Assembly (NCBI GenBank): GCA_002367235.1
Contig: DFBC01000153.1
Span: 1 to 36,890 of the forward strand
DNA length: 36,890 nucleotides
Source of the DNA: Cellvibrionales bacterium UBA3090
Lineage (GTDB): Bacteria > Pseudomonadota > Gammaproteobacteria > Pseudomonadales > Porticoccaceae
Direction: 5' to 3'
The position numbers and the translations under genes are program-made. This document shows, one piece after another, positions 15,688 through 24,730 of this stretch. How positions within the stretch are numbered: position 1 is the first letter of the stretch; each line of letters opens with the position of its first letter. The notes beneath the pieces are model-generated. The model did no database searches and was not told the origin of the DNA. It worked only from the letters and a program-made list of their open reading frames with translations.

Positions 15688-16245
15688 TTAACTACCCCAG
15701 TATCGAACGCGGCCCACATCCAAATGAACAAAGTCACTGTTTGAATACAGACCGACACCTCCGCCCTTTAACGCCTGAGCAACTCTGTGTAGATGTTTGG
15801 TATCAATACCGGGAACGCGTATGTCAATCGCCTTGCCCTGCATGTGCAGGCTTTTCTTGGCGACCCCGTCACTATGTTGGCTGAGCATTTTATTGGTTGC
15901 CGGTGATCGATAGCCTGAAATAATATGGAATGGCTTGGCTATCGCCAATCTATCTTTTAAATCACTCAGCAGCGTCAGTAATTCAATCGAGATATCACAG
16001 ACCTCATCGGTTCGATGATCACGTAGCAGGTGATTAACTTCTCTTAGGCTATCAGGCAGGAACTGGCCATTGAAGTAGAAGGTAGTTTTAAGTGATTCAC
16101 CTGTATGCAAGTTATAAAAGGCCATGCTTCTCTCTGGTGAAGACGCTATTTTGCCCAGGGCAGACGAGGAAACAGCAAGTCCCGCCGTTAGCCCGCCCAT
16201 CATACGCAAAAAGGTTCGACGTGAATTTGAAGACTTGTTCGGCAT
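15688..16245 (-). CDS. mepK: MepK/YcbK-like murein endopeptidase (DUF882, M15 fold), Tat-exported
   Basis: The 185-aa protein begins with a twin-arginine signal, SRRTFLR (8-14), followed by a hydrophobic stretch to about residue 32. The mature part is a peptidase M15/DUF882 domain with the zinc ligands His134 and Asp141 (HMQGKAID) and His174 (DFVHLD). The related E. coli YcbK (MepK) cuts the meso-diaminopimelate 3-3 cross-links made by L,D-transpeptidases. Here it lies downstream of an LdtD-like gene, as in E. coli ycbB-ycbK. An intrinsic terminator between the two suggests separate or partly separate transcription. Activity on 3-3 links is inferred from family and context. Confidence 0.87.
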   Translation of the reverse strand: MPNKSSNSRRTFLRMMGGLTAGLAVSSSALGKIASSPERSMAFYNLHTGESLKTTFYFNGQFLPDSLREVNHLLRDHRTDEVCDISIELLTLLSDLKDRLAIAKPFHIISGYRSPATNKMLSQHSDGVAKKSLHMQGKAIDIRVPGIDTKHLHRVAQALKGGGVGLYSNSDFVHLDVGRVRYWGS

Positions 16246-16350
16246 AAAAATGATGCAACGCTGCTTATAGAATGAATGTTAACCGGCTTCTGCTAGCACT
16301 TAAATAGAGTGCGGGATTATGCCTTAGCCGGGGATATTTGTATATAAAAC

Positions 16351-16374
16351 GATCAATATGAGCAGTTATTGATC
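16351..16374 (-). terminator. Intrinsic terminator after ldtD
   Basis: On the minus strand GATCAAT and ATTGATC form a 7-base stem with a 10-base loop, followed by GTTTTATA. The stem starts at the last base of the ldtD stop codon. The weak, mixed U-tract may allow some read-through into mepK 106 bases downstream. Confidence 0.6.
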
Positions 16375-17624
16375 TAAAAGTGTGACGAATCTCGTTGAGC
16401 CAATTCAACAAGGTCATGATGATAGAGGTCTTCTGCAAAATTCAGGATTCGATCTTCATCCAACCAGGCCGTCCAATAGGTGACGTGAAGTTCAATTGGA
16501 TTTTCCAACCGAATCTTGTGGGTTGCCACATCCTCAAACAGGGGGTCGAGAACTTGGGGGTCCGACTGATTTGAAAACTGAATTAAGGCATCCGCTAGCA
16601 CTCTGGGTTTTTCCAGTCGAATACAGCCTGAGCTTAAAGCTCGCTTGTCCAACTCGAAGAGTGATGGCTTCTTTGTATCATGCAGATAAATACTATTATT
16701 AGTGCCGACCTGAAACTTAATGCGACCCAATGTATTTGCCGCTCCCGGCGGCTGCCATAAGCGCTGGTACTCTTTACCACGATACATTTTTTCTTGACTA
16801 ATTTGCTCATTGGGAACGATGACACGGGGCGTTTGCCAACCAGATAAAACCAACAGATTATTTCTGGCCAAATAGGTTTTATCCTTTTTCCAACGCGGCA
16901 AAATATCTTTGTAGGCAATACTTTTTGGAACACTCCAGGATGGGTTCACCACCAAGGTCTTAACAGTACTACTAAAAACCGGGGTCTGCCGACTGCGACG
17001 ACCAATGATAGTTTTCATTTCCACAAGCACCCTGCCTTGCTCATACAATCTCAGTCGATATTCCGGAATATTGACCTGAACATAGTGATCCCCGGCAATA
17101 GCAGTCAGTTGCTGCTGACGATTAATGTTTATTAACAATTGATTAATTCTTTGTCGAGGGGGGATATTCAGCAGTCTACGAGTCTGAGGGCCCAAAATAC
17201 CATCGGCCTTGATGCCGTGGCGATTTTGAAAAGCGAGCAAGGCCTCATGCAACGCCAGATCGAACAATTCTCGTGGTTCAATAAATAAAGCCTCTTCCTT
17301 TAAATCACCCAGCAAATAAAGCTGATCTCTCAGCTGTATCACTTGCTCATGGGCGTCACCCAGTCCCAAGAGAGGTCCATCGGGTATAAATTCCCACTGA
17401 CCAGAGCGCTCAATAGCCTCATAAAAACCAACCGCATCTGTTAATGCGGCAAACTGCTTGCTTTGAATATTTGTTTCTGGGGGCGTAGAAGAGGATTCTG
17501 TCAGATAAAAGTCGTTATCAAGCGGTTTTGCCACGGCCAAAAGCTGTTCCTCCCCCCTATCTGCTGCCACCCCGCAAGGAGCTGACAACAAACACAAGAG
17601 CAACAACAGTCTTTTCAACGACAT
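16374..17624 (-). CDS. ldtD: LdtD/YcbB-like L,D-transpeptidase
   Basis: The enzyme links two diaminopimelate residues (3-3 cross-link) in peptidoglycan from the periplasm. The 416-aa product has a Sec signal peptide (MSLKRLLLLLCLL), a peptidoglycan-binding repeat (about 125-160, LLAFQNRHGIKADGILGPQT), and a YkuD catalytic domain (about 180-350) with His315 and the nucleophile Cys334 in SSGCIR. An in-frame ATG lies further upstream at 17663, but 17624 is chosen because a perfect AGGAGG lies 8 bases before it and it starts exactly at the signal peptide. It is somewhat shorter than E. coli LdtD. The MepK-like gene follows. Confidence 0.9.
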   Translation of the reverse strand: MSLKRLLLLLCLLSAPCGVAADRGEEQLLAVAKPLDNDFYLTESSSTPPETNIQSKQFAALTDAVGFYEAIERSGQWEFIPDGPLLGLGDAHEQVIQLRDQLYLLGDLKEEALFIEPRELFDLALHEALLAFQNRHGIKADGILGPQTRRLLNIPPRQRINQLLININRQQQLTAIAGDHYVQVNIPEYRLRLYEQGRVLVEMKTIIGRRSRQTPVFSSTVKTLVVNPSWSVPKSIAYKDILPRWKKDKTYLARNNLLVLSGWQTPRVIVPNEQISQEKMYRGKEYQRLWQPPGAANTLGRIKFQVGTNNSIYLHDTKKPSLFELDKRALSSGCIRLEKPRVLADALIQFSNQSDPQVLDPLFEDVATHKIRLENPIELHVTYWTAWLDEDRILNFAEDLYHHDLVELAQRDSSHF

Positions 17625-17822
17625 GTTTAACGCCTCCTGAGAAACCGCATCGATTAAAGCCAAGTGGCAACACTTTAATTAGACGTGCAGGCACAAACAA
17701 AGGTTTCATACACCCATAGTTGTAAGTCTAGACTCATTTAAAGCCTCACAGGCCGGACTAGCTGACGAGGAAACAGAATAATTAAAGTTAAAAAGTTGCT
17801 TTCCTTATAAGAGAACGTGAAA

Positions 17823-19640
17823 TTAACGCCCCCTTAAGAACAACTTATCCAACTCTTCCAGCGACATCTGAGTCCAGGTTGGACGGCCGTGATTACATTG
17901 TCCACTTCGCTCAGTTGCCTCCATATCCCGGAGTAATGCGTTCATCTCCTGGATGCTGAGCTTCCGGTTAGCTCGGACGGAGCAGTGACAGGACATCGTG
18001 GCCATAATCTCGTTCAAGTGCTGACGAATACGATCACTTGTACCGTGGGTCATCAAGTCGGAGAGTACATCGCGAACCAATGGCTCAACATCCGAATCGC
18101 GCAACATCGCGGGAATTTGTCTGACGATAAGACTTTCGGGCCCTGCGCGCTGTATCGAGAACCCCAAGCTTTCAAATAACACACTAGACTCTTCCGCGGC
18201 GTCAGCCTCCGACTGGCTCACCGCCAAGGTGACCGGCACCAACAGCGGTTGCGAGTTGAGCCCTTCCGTCTCAAATGCCTGTTTCATTCTTTCGTAGGTG
18301 ATGCGCTCATGGGCGGCATGCATATCTACCAGCACCAGGCCGTGCGCATTTTCGGACAAAATATAAATGCCCTTAAGTTGAGCAATGGCATATCCAAGGG
18401 GTGGGACTTCGCCCTCAGCTGCATCTGAAAACGAGGACGCAGTTAGACCGGTACCCTCATACCTATCCCCGTGTAACCCTTGATAAACTGCCATTTGTTC
18501 ACTGATGGCCCCGACAGTACCGACCACAGTTTGCGGGGAATACAGGTTCGACATAGGCTGCTGAATGGGTATTCGCTGCTCATCACCAGACAAAGCCTCA
18601 GTAGAAACGCCCTCCACCACAATAGACTGGTCACCAGGGCGAACATCGGCTACAGCACGATACAAACTGCGAAATAAGAAATCATGTACCGTTCGGCTAT
18701 CTCGAAAGCGTACTTCGTGTTTAGTCGGATGTACGTTGACATCTACATCGCAGGGATTCAGTTCCAGATACAAGACAAATGCTGGATGACGTCCGTGGTA
18801 CATCACATCCTGATAGGCTTGACGGACGGCGTGAGTAACCAGTTTGTCTCGAATACTGCGACCATTCACAAAAAAATGCTGTAAGTCAGCCTGACTACGG
18901 GAAAATGTAGGCAAACCGACCCACCCCCACAACCGTAGCCCAGCAGCCTCTACATCTACATAGAGCGCGTTCTCCATAAAAGCAGAGCCACAGATAGCTG
19001 CCACTCGACGCTCTTGCTCTAACTGGTTATTAGCCGACCGGAAACTGTGTACTGCTTTACCATTATTGCGGAGAGAAAAATCAATATTAAAGTGGCTTAA
19101 GGCAAGCTTTCTCAGCACCTCATCGATACGCTTGTACTCGGTATTTTCAGTACGGAGGAACTTGCGCCGTGCCGGAGTATTAAAAAACAGATCGCGCACT
19201 TCAACCGTGGTACCTCTGGGATGAGGGGCTGGAGTAATATTTACCGCCATCTCCCGTCCTTCAGTTTCTGCTTTCCAACCGTGACCCTGCTCATGGTCAT
19301 TGGAGGTAATGGCCAACCGGGATACCGACGAGATACTGGCCAGTGCCTCCCCACGAAAGCCCAGAGTCGCCACGGCCTCCAGATCGTCCAGCTGTTCAAT
19401 TTTACTGGTAGCATGACGGCTAAGAGACAACGGCAAATCCTCAGACCCAATACCGCACCCGTTGTCACGCACCCGCATTAATTTAATACCACCGTTATCT
19501 ACATCAATATCAATGCGATTGGCGCCGCTATCAATACTGTTCTCTAACAGCTCTTTTATCACTGACGCAGGACGCTCAACCACTTCTCCAGCGGCTATCT
19601 GATTGGCCAACCGGGGGCTAAGTAAATGAATTTTTATCAT
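17823..19640 (-). CDS. mutL: DNA mismatch repair protein MutL
   Basis: MutL links mismatch recognition by MutS to strand incision and removal. The 605-aa protein has an intact GHKL ATPase: ELLENSIDSGA, DNGCGI, ATSKI and GFRGEALASI. Near residue 437 it carries DMHAAHERITYE, the metal-binding endonuclease motif (DQHA-x2-E-x4-E) with Gln changed to Met. MSCHCSVRAN and CNHGRP follow at the C-terminus. These features are absent from the MutH-dependent E. coli MutL and point to an endonuclease-type MutL as in Pseudomonas. The amidase gene lies upstream (73 bases). The miaA and hfq genes that often follow mutL are not here. Confidence 0.97.
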   Translation of the reverse strand: MIKIHLLSPRLANQIAAGEVVERPASVIKELLENSIDSGANRIDIDVDNGGIKLMRVRDNGCGIGSEDLPLSLSRHATSKIEQLDDLEAVATLGFRGEALASISSVSRLAITSNDHEQGHGWKAETEGREMAVNITPAPHPRGTTVEVRDLFFNTPARRKFLRTENTEYKRIDEVLRKLALSHFNIDFSLRNNGKAVHSFRSANNQLEQERRVAAICGSAFMENALYVDVEAAGLRLWGWVGLPTFSRSQADLQHFFVNGRSIRDKLVTHAVRQAYQDVMYHGRHPAFVLYLELNPCDVDVNVHPTKHEVRFRDSRTVHDFLFRSLYRAVADVRPGDQSIVVEGVSTEALSGDEQRIPIQQPMSNLYSPQTVVGTVGAISEQMAVYQGLHGDRYEGTGLTASSFSDAAEGEVPPLGYAIAQLKGIYILSENAHGLVLVDMHAAHERITYERMKQAFETEGLNSQPLLVPVTLAVSQSEADAAEESSVLFESLGFSIQRAGPESLIVRQIPAMLRDSDVEPLVRDVLSDLMTHGTSDRIRQHLNEIMATMSCHCSVRANRKLSIQEMNALLRDMEATERSGQCNHGRPTWTQMSLEELDKLFLRGR

Positions 19641-19713
19641 TATTTATTTTCTTCAGGTCGAGGGTTTTTAATATACCGTTTGAATATCTTCGTCACTTTC
19701 GGTCATGCACTCG

Positions 19714-21027
19714 TTATGAGGTCGGTATTTTAAGCTGTTGCCCCACTCTTATGCGGGTACTTTTCAATCCATTGTGACGCAACAATGCTTCTACAGAAAT
19801 ATTGTGACGATTGGCAATACCGGACAGCGTGTCTCCCCGGGCGATAATGTAGGTACCACCGCCACTAGATTTACGGGCAGCCAGCAGCGTCCCTACGGGC
19901 AGATTATTGGTAAAGTAACTATTCACCCCCTGAAAAATAGAACGGGCCATTTTCCGTTGATAGCTTTTGCTGGCCAGGCGCTTTGCCTCAGTAGGGTTGG
20001 AAATAAAACCGGTCTCCACAAGAATGGAAGGGATATCTGGCGACTTCAGCACCACAAAACCCGCTTGCTCAACTCGCTTTTTATGCAACTTGGCAATGCC
20101 GCCGATAGATTTCAGCACTTCAGTCCCAACTTCCAGACTACTGCTTAGTGTAGAGGTCATCGACAAATCCAATAAAACGCTGGCCAGCATATGATCCTTA
20201 TCACCCAGGCTAACACTACCAGCCCCACCAATTAAATCGGCACGATTTTCCCGGCCAGCCAGGTAGCGAGCGGTCTCACTGGTTGCTCCGCGTCGAGAGA
20301 GCGCAAACACTGAGGCGCCATGCGCAGAGGGTTTATGAAAGGCATCGGCATGAATAGAGATAAACATATCAGCACGTTTTTGATGGGCTATGCTGGTGCG
20401 TTTACGCAGGGGAATATAGTAGTCGCCATTCCTAACCAATACAGCCTTATAACCTGGGATTTGATCAAACTGCTTTTTCAGTTCACGGCTAATGGCAAGA
20501 ACGACCTGTTTTTCACGAATACGCTTGGGACCAGTAGCTCCCGGATCTTCCCCCCCATGGCCGGCATCAATGGCGATGATGATATCTCGCCGATTGTTTT
20601 TGGCGGTAACATCCTCTACGGTCTTGACCGTTTCCTTGTCATGACCGTACAGATCAACCACCAACCTGTCGCCATATTGCTCGTTACTCGCCAGAGAAAA
20701 ACTGCGAGGACGCACCGCTTGCTTGAGGTCGAGAACTATTCTCAGGCCTTTTTGATTGTTTTTACCCGTCCGTATCGAGGTAATCGGTGATTTGGCCAAA
20801 TCGAGACTTTCGGTATTAGCAGAGAACGAGGTGTTTTCAACATCAATCACCAACCGATCTGGATTTTCCAGTGAAAAAACCTTGTGAGCCACCGGCTGAC
20901 TGAGATCAAAAACCAATCGAGTGTGATCGGGCGCTCGCCAAACTCGAACACCATCCACGGTAGCAGCCGCCAGTGACTGACTGAAAAATACTAGCGCTAT
21001 AAATAGCCAATTCAGGTTGCGAAGCAT
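19714..21027 (-). CDS. amiB: N-acetylmuramoyl-L-alanine amidase (AMIN, Amidase_3, LysM)
   Basis: The enzyme removes stem peptides from murein during daughter-cell separation. In order it shows a signal peptide (MLRNLNWLFIALVFF), an AMIN domain (about 20-120), an Amidase_3 zinc domain with IDAGHGGEDPG, the REKQ glutamate and SIHADAF, and a C-terminal LysM repeat (GDTLSGIANRHNISVEALL). LysM is typical of the Pseudomonas AmiB-type protein. The frame is open to an ATG at 21072, which would overlap tsaE by 26 bases. The ATG at 21027 gives a clean signal peptide and is preferred, although its Shine-Dalgarno is weak, so translation may be coupled to tsaE. Confidence 0.93.
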   Translation of the reverse strand: MLRNLNWLFIALVFFSQSLAAATVDGVRVWRAPDHTRLVFDLSQPVAHKVFSLENPDRLVIDVENTSFSANTESLDLAKSPITSIRTGKNNQKGLRIVLDLKQAVRPRSFSLASNEQYGDRLVVDLYGHDKETVKTVEDVTAKNNRRDIIIAIDAGHGGEDPGATGPKRIREKQVVLAISRELKKQFDQIPGYKAVLVRNGDYYIPLRKRTSIAHQKRADMFISIHADAFHKPSAHGASVFALSRRGATSETARYLAGRENRADLIGGAGSVSLGDKDHMLASVLLDLSMTSTLSSSLEVGTEVLKSIGGIAKLHKKRVEQAGFVVLKSPDIPSILVETGFISNPTEAKRLASKSYQRKMARSIFQGVNSYFTNNLPVGTLLAARKSSGGGTYIIARGDTLSGIANRHNISVEALLRHNGLKSTRIRVGQQLKIPTS

Positions 21028-21046
21028 CAGCAACAACTTAATCTCA

Positions 21047-21544
21047 TCATTTTTTTTCTTGCGTCTTTGCATTCAAATTATTTTTATTTAACCTCAACAG
21101 AATGCTATCACCAATATCCGTTGCCGATGTAATTCTTACAGCCCTACCCACTTTAGTAACACTGACCACCACCTCCAGATCTGGCACGGGCAGTATTCCG
21201 GCTCCACGGTTAGGCCATTCAATCAGGCAATAATTCCCCTGATGCAGGTAGTCACGGATACCGATAAACTCTAGTTCTTCCGGATCACCCAGTCGATACA
21301 GATCAAAATGATGGAGCAGGGTCTCGCCCAATTGGTATGACTCAACCAGAGTATAGGTAGGACTCTTAACCGCCCCAACATGCCCAAATGACTGCATCAC
21401 GCCTCGACACAGGGTGGTTTTTCCCGCACCCAAATCACCCTCCAGAAAGATCAGTGCTCTGTTTTGCAATGCACGACCAAGTTGGGCGCCGAGCTGAACC
21501 ATTGCCTCCTCTCCGACCACGGTTCTCAGGAATGATTGACTCAT
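21047..21544 (-). CDS. tsaE: tRNA threonylcarbamoyladenosine biosynthesis ATPase TsaE
   Basis: TsaE is the small P-loop ATPase that, with TsaB and TsaD, completes t6A at position 37 of ANN-decoding tRNAs. The 165-aa product has Walker A GDLGAGKT (36-43), the SPTYTLVESY switch segment, HHFDLYRL and a CLIEWPNR motif, all typical. Its ATG overlaps the nnr stop by 4 bases (ATGA), so translation is coupled. The amidase gene follows closely. This nnr-tsaE-amidase-mutL order is conserved across gammaproteobacteria. Confidence 0.96.
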   Translation of the reverse strand: MSQSFLRTVVGEEAMVQLGAQLGRALQNRALIFLEGDLGAGKTTLCRGVMQSFGHVGAVKSPTYTLVESYQLGETLLHHFDLYRLGDPEELEFIGIRDYLHQGNYCLIEWPNRGAGILPVPDLEVVVSVTKVGRAVRITSATDIGDSILLRLNKNNLNAKTQEKK

Positions 21545-23046
21545 CCATTCACCAATTGGCGCAAAGGATCAAACAAATCCGTGGCAAGCAGGCCTCGCTC
21601 TCCATTGGCTGCTGCCATATCGGCTGCTTCAGCGTGAAGACAGACCGCCATGGGCAGCGCAATATCCGAGTGAAGCCCTTGAGCTAACAAAGCGCCGACT
21701 ATACCGCTGAGCACGTCACCCATACCACCAGAGGCCATACCTGGGTTGCCGGCATCACAAACACCAACAGGACTACCCTGCGACGTACACACCAGAGAAC
21801 CCGCACCTTTTAGCACCACGGCAGCCTTAAACTTTTTGTGTAATGCTCTTACTGCCGAGAATCTATCTGCCTGTACCTCGGCATTACTAATATTGAGCAA
21901 CCGGGCGGCCTCACCAGGGTGAGGGGTCATTACCCAATTTTCCCCACCTGGGTGGGGTATGACGCGATCCTGGCTGATAATATTTAGCGCATCGGCATCT
22001 ACCACCATCGGTAAACCGGTAGATACGGCCTGCTGAAGCATTTGTTCCGACCAAGGGGATCGGCCCAACCCAGGGCCAATCACCAGAACCGTCGGTGCGT
22101 TGAGCAAGGGCACCAGCTCCTGCCCCGAGGTTACGCCCTTAACCATCAATTCGGGACGACGAGCTAAAATAGCCGACACATGTTCAGGTCTTGTGGCCAC
22201 ACTAACCAACCCGGCACCGGTTCGCAATGCAGCTTCAGCCGCCATAGCCGTGGCACCACCAAACCCATGATCGCCGCCAATCACCATCACATGCCCAAAG
22301 TCACCCTTATGGGCATCCCGAGAACGCGGCATCAGTTTTGCCATCATTCCTTGCAGCCCCAAGCGCATAGTTCTATACGGAACACCCGCAAAAATATCGG
22401 CTGGAACAGCTAAGTTGTCGTAAACCAACTCGCCACACAGCTCGGGGCCACGCCCGGTAAATAACCCCTGTTTTAAACCGATAAACGTGACCGTCATATT
22501 TGCCGCTACGGCAACATTAGCCGCAGCACCGGTATCGCTGGAAAGGCCTGAAGGAATATCGACGGCCAATACCGGCAGCTCACTCGCGTTAATTACCCTT
22601 ATTGCCTGAGCATAGGGTTCGCGCACTTCGCCACGAAGCCCCGTACCCAGTAAAGCATCTACTACGACACCAGCCCGGGAATCAGTTTGAAGATCGAGGC
22701 AATCACTAAACGGTACCATCGGCACTCCGGCTGCTACGGCATACTCGTAGGCACGATGCGCATCACCAGTTAATTTTTCTGGCGCTGCCACCTGAACAAT
22801 CTGCACGGGAACCCGGTTCTGCGCCGCGAGGCCCGCCACAATATAGCCATCCCCACCATTATTGCCGGCGCCACAAAATACCGTGACAGGCAACCCTGGC
22901 CAACGACGGTTAATCTGATGATAAACAGCCCGCCCCGCTTTCTTCATTAATTGAATACCGGGCATGCCGCGCTCTTGAATGGCGATTCGATCTAATTCGC
23001 GTACTTGTTCAGCGGTATAGAGCGCTGATGGTAATGAATGAGGCAT
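21541..23046 (-). CDS. nnr: Bifunctional NAD(P)H-hydrate epimerase/dehydratase
   Basis: Nnr repairs damaged, hydrated NAD(P)H: the N-terminal YjeF_N domain (about 1-215) epimerises the R form, and the C-terminal domain dehydrates the S form with ADP. In the 501-aa product the first domain shows CGAGNNGGDGY near residues 59-69. The second domain shows the ribokinase-like KGAGSLV and GGMGDVLSG motifs near 415 and 445. The length is usual for the fused bacterial form. It is the first gene of the nnr-tsaE-amidase-mutL run and diverges from queG across 65 bases. Confidence 0.96.
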   Translation of the reverse strand: MPHSLPSALYTAEQVRELDRIAIQERGMPGIQLMKKAGRAVYHQINRRWPGLPVTVFCGAGNNGGDGYIVAGLAAQNRVPVQIVQVAAPEKLTGDAHRAYEYAVAAGVPMVPFSDCLDLQTDSRAGVVVDALLGTGLRGEVREPYAQAIRVINASELPVLAVDIPSGLSSDTGAAANVAVAANMTVTFIGLKQGLFTGRGPELCGELVYDNLAVPADIFAGVPYRTMRLGLQGMMAKLMPRSRDAHKGDFGHVMVIGGDHGFGGATAMAAEAALRTGAGLVSVATRPEHVSAILARRPELMVKGVTSGQELVPLLNAPTVLVIGPGLGRSPWSEQMLQQAVSTGLPMVVDADALNIISQDRVIPHPGGENWVMTPHPGEAARLLNISNAEVQADRFSAVRALHKKFKAAVVLKGAGSLVCTSQGSPVGVCDAGNPGMASGGMGDVLSGIVGALLAQGLHSDIALPMAVCLHAEAADMAAANGERGLLATDLFDPLRQLVNG

Positions 23047-23111
23047 AAAATCCCGATTATTCAGTCAATATCTGGCAAAATTATACGCCAACTTCAAACT
23101 GCTGTTCGACT

Positions 23112-24239
23112 ATGCCGCTCACAATAGAACAAATTGATTACCCGCAACTGGCCCAACAGATCAAGAAATGGGGGCAGGCACTAGGTTTTCAGCAAGTAAC
23201 CATTACCGATACCGAGCTAGCGGAAACGGGGAAACGACTCAATCAATGGCTCCAAAAAGACTATCAGGGTGATATGCAGTGGATGAGCGAGCATGGTGAG
23301 AAGCGTTATCACCCCGAACAACTACTCCCTGGCACTCAACGGGTTATCAGCGTACGAATGGATTATCTACCAGACGACAGCAATATGATTGCAGTTCTAA
23401 AGGATGAAGATAAAGCCTATATTTCACGCTATGCCTTGGGCCGCGATTACCACAAATTAATACGTAAGCGACTCACCACCCTTGCCAAAGAAATTGAACA
23501 TGCGGTGCCTGACAGTATCATCCAACGACCCTTTGTGGACAGTGCCCCTGTTATGGAGAAACCGCTGGCGGAAAAGGCCGGGCTAGGCTGGATGGGGAAA
23601 CACACCTTAATTATTAACAGTGAGGCCGGATCCTGGTTTTTTCTGGGTGAAATTTATACCAGCCTACCGCTACCCGTAGATCAATCAACGGAAGCAGACC
23701 AGTGTGGTGATTGTAAGGCCTGCCTGAAAGTCTGCCCTACAGATGCATTCCCTGAACCCTACGTCTTGGACGCCCGAAGGTGTATTTCCTATCTCACCAT
23801 TGAACATAAGGGGAGTATCCCCGAAGAATTTCGTGAACCCATGGGTAATAGGGTCTTTGGTTGTGATGACTGCCAAGCAATCTGCCCGTGGAATAAAGCG
23901 GCCACCCCCACGACAGAAAAAGACTTTTCACCTCGACATAATCTTGGAAATAGAGAGTTAGCAGAATTGTTTTTATGGAGTGAAGCTGAGTTTTTAAAAT
24001 TTACCGAGGGATCACCCATCCGTCGTATCGGTTATGAGCGGTGGTTGCGAAACCTCGCCATTGGCTTGGGTAATGCCCCGACATCTGACAAGATTCTTAA
24101 CGCGCTGAATAGTCGACAGGCTTACCCATCAGAAATCGTTCGGGAGCACGTTAAATGGGCACTGAGCCGACACGCCTTATCAAAAACGGGCAACAGAAAA
24201 CGTAAACGAAAAATCACGAATGCATTAATTAACCGCTGA
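23112..24239 (+). CDS. queG: Epoxyqueuosine reductase QueG
   Basis: QueG is the cobalamin and iron-sulfur enzyme for the last step of queuosine synthesis in tRNA, reducing epoxyqueuosine. The 375-aa product has the two ferredoxin-like cluster motifs CGDCKACLKVCP (from Cys198) and CDDCQAICP (from about 251), the PFVDSAPVMEKPLA and GLGWMGKHT segments, and a C-terminal helical repeat. No Shine-Dalgarno is seen before ATG 23112. A TATACG about 30 bases upstream could be its -10 box, giving a short leader. The basic C-terminal tail (KRKRK) is longer than usual. It converges with ytoQ. Confidence 0.96.
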   Translation: MPLTIEQIDYPQLAQQIKKWGQALGFQQVTITDTELAETGKRLNQWLQKDYQGDMQWMSEHGEKRYHPEQLLPGTQRVISVRMDYLPDDSNMIAVLKDEDKAYISRYALGRDYHKLIRKRLTTLAKEIEHAVPDSIIQRPFVDSAPVMEKPLAEKAGLGWMGKHTLIINSEAGSWFFLGEIYTSLPLPVDQSTEADQCGDCKACLKVCPTDAFPEPYVLDARRCISYLTIEHKGSIPEEFREPMGNRVFGCDDCQAICPWNKAATPTTEKDFSPRHNLGNRELAELFLWSEAEFLKFTEGSPIRRIGYERWLRNLAIGLGNAPTSDKILNALNSRQAYPSEIVREHVKWALSRHALSKTGNRKRKRKITNALINR

Positions 24240-24276
24240 ACTCTGGATAAGTTACCCCTCCGCTCAGCATCGCCAA

Positions 24277-24717
24277 CTATTTTTGGTTTATCAAATAATT
24301 CATTATTTCAACCACTTGGTCTGTCGTCTGCGCCCAGGCCATCGCACTGGCATCAACTTCCTTTAATGGGTGAATAATACTTTCATCATGCAGGGTGATA
24401 TAAGGTGTACCCAGCGCCGCGCAATAGCCCGCATCAAACGCAGCATTCCACTGCTTATATTTATCGCCAAAACGAATAATGGCCAAATCTGATTGTTCTA
24501 TTTGAGTCTTGATTCGAATGGCATTTACTTTCGCTGACTTGTGATCACGCCAGTATTGACTGGCCTCCTCACCCAAGACATCACCAGCTGCATCACTGGC
24601 CTCATGATTGGTCACTGCCGAGCTAAATTGTACCGGCAAATTAAGTTTTTCGACCCCGCGGATAATTTTATCTCGCCAATCCGTGTGAATTTCCCCAGAA
24701 AGATAAACCTGCCACAT
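24277..24717 (-). CDS. ytoQ: YtoQ-family protein
   Basis: The 146-aa product matches the YtoQ family as I know it: N-terminal VYLSGEIHTDWR, central IRFGDKYKQWNAAFDAGYCAALG and ITLHDESIIHPLKEVDA. The fold is related to nucleoside 2-deoxyribosyltransferases, but no activity is established. The AAFDAGY segment resembles a nucleotide-hydrolase-like E/D-x-G loop. AGGGGAG lies before the ATG. It begins 13 bases after the orn stop, so it is probably the last gene of an mscS-like, orn, ytoQ transcript. Confidence 0.85.
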   Translation of the reverse strand: MWQVYLSGEIHTDWRDKIIRGVEKLNLPVQFSSAVTNHEASDAAGDVLGEEASQYWRDHKSAKVNAIRIKTQIEQSDLAIIRFGDKYKQWNAAFDAGYCAALGTPYITLHDESIIHPLKEVDASAMAWAQTTDQVVEIMNYLINQK

Positions 24718-24730
24718 AGAACTCTCTCCC

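Noticed and set aside
17725..17734. AGTCTAGACT palindrome upstream of ldtD
   Set aside because: A single 10-bp palindrome with no flanking symmetry or repeat; expected by chance at this scale.
19738..20790. Two long open frames (136 and 156 codons) on the plus strand opposite the amidase gene
   Set aside because: They lie wholly antisense to a well-recognised protein, have no ribosome binding site of note and no recognisable motifs.
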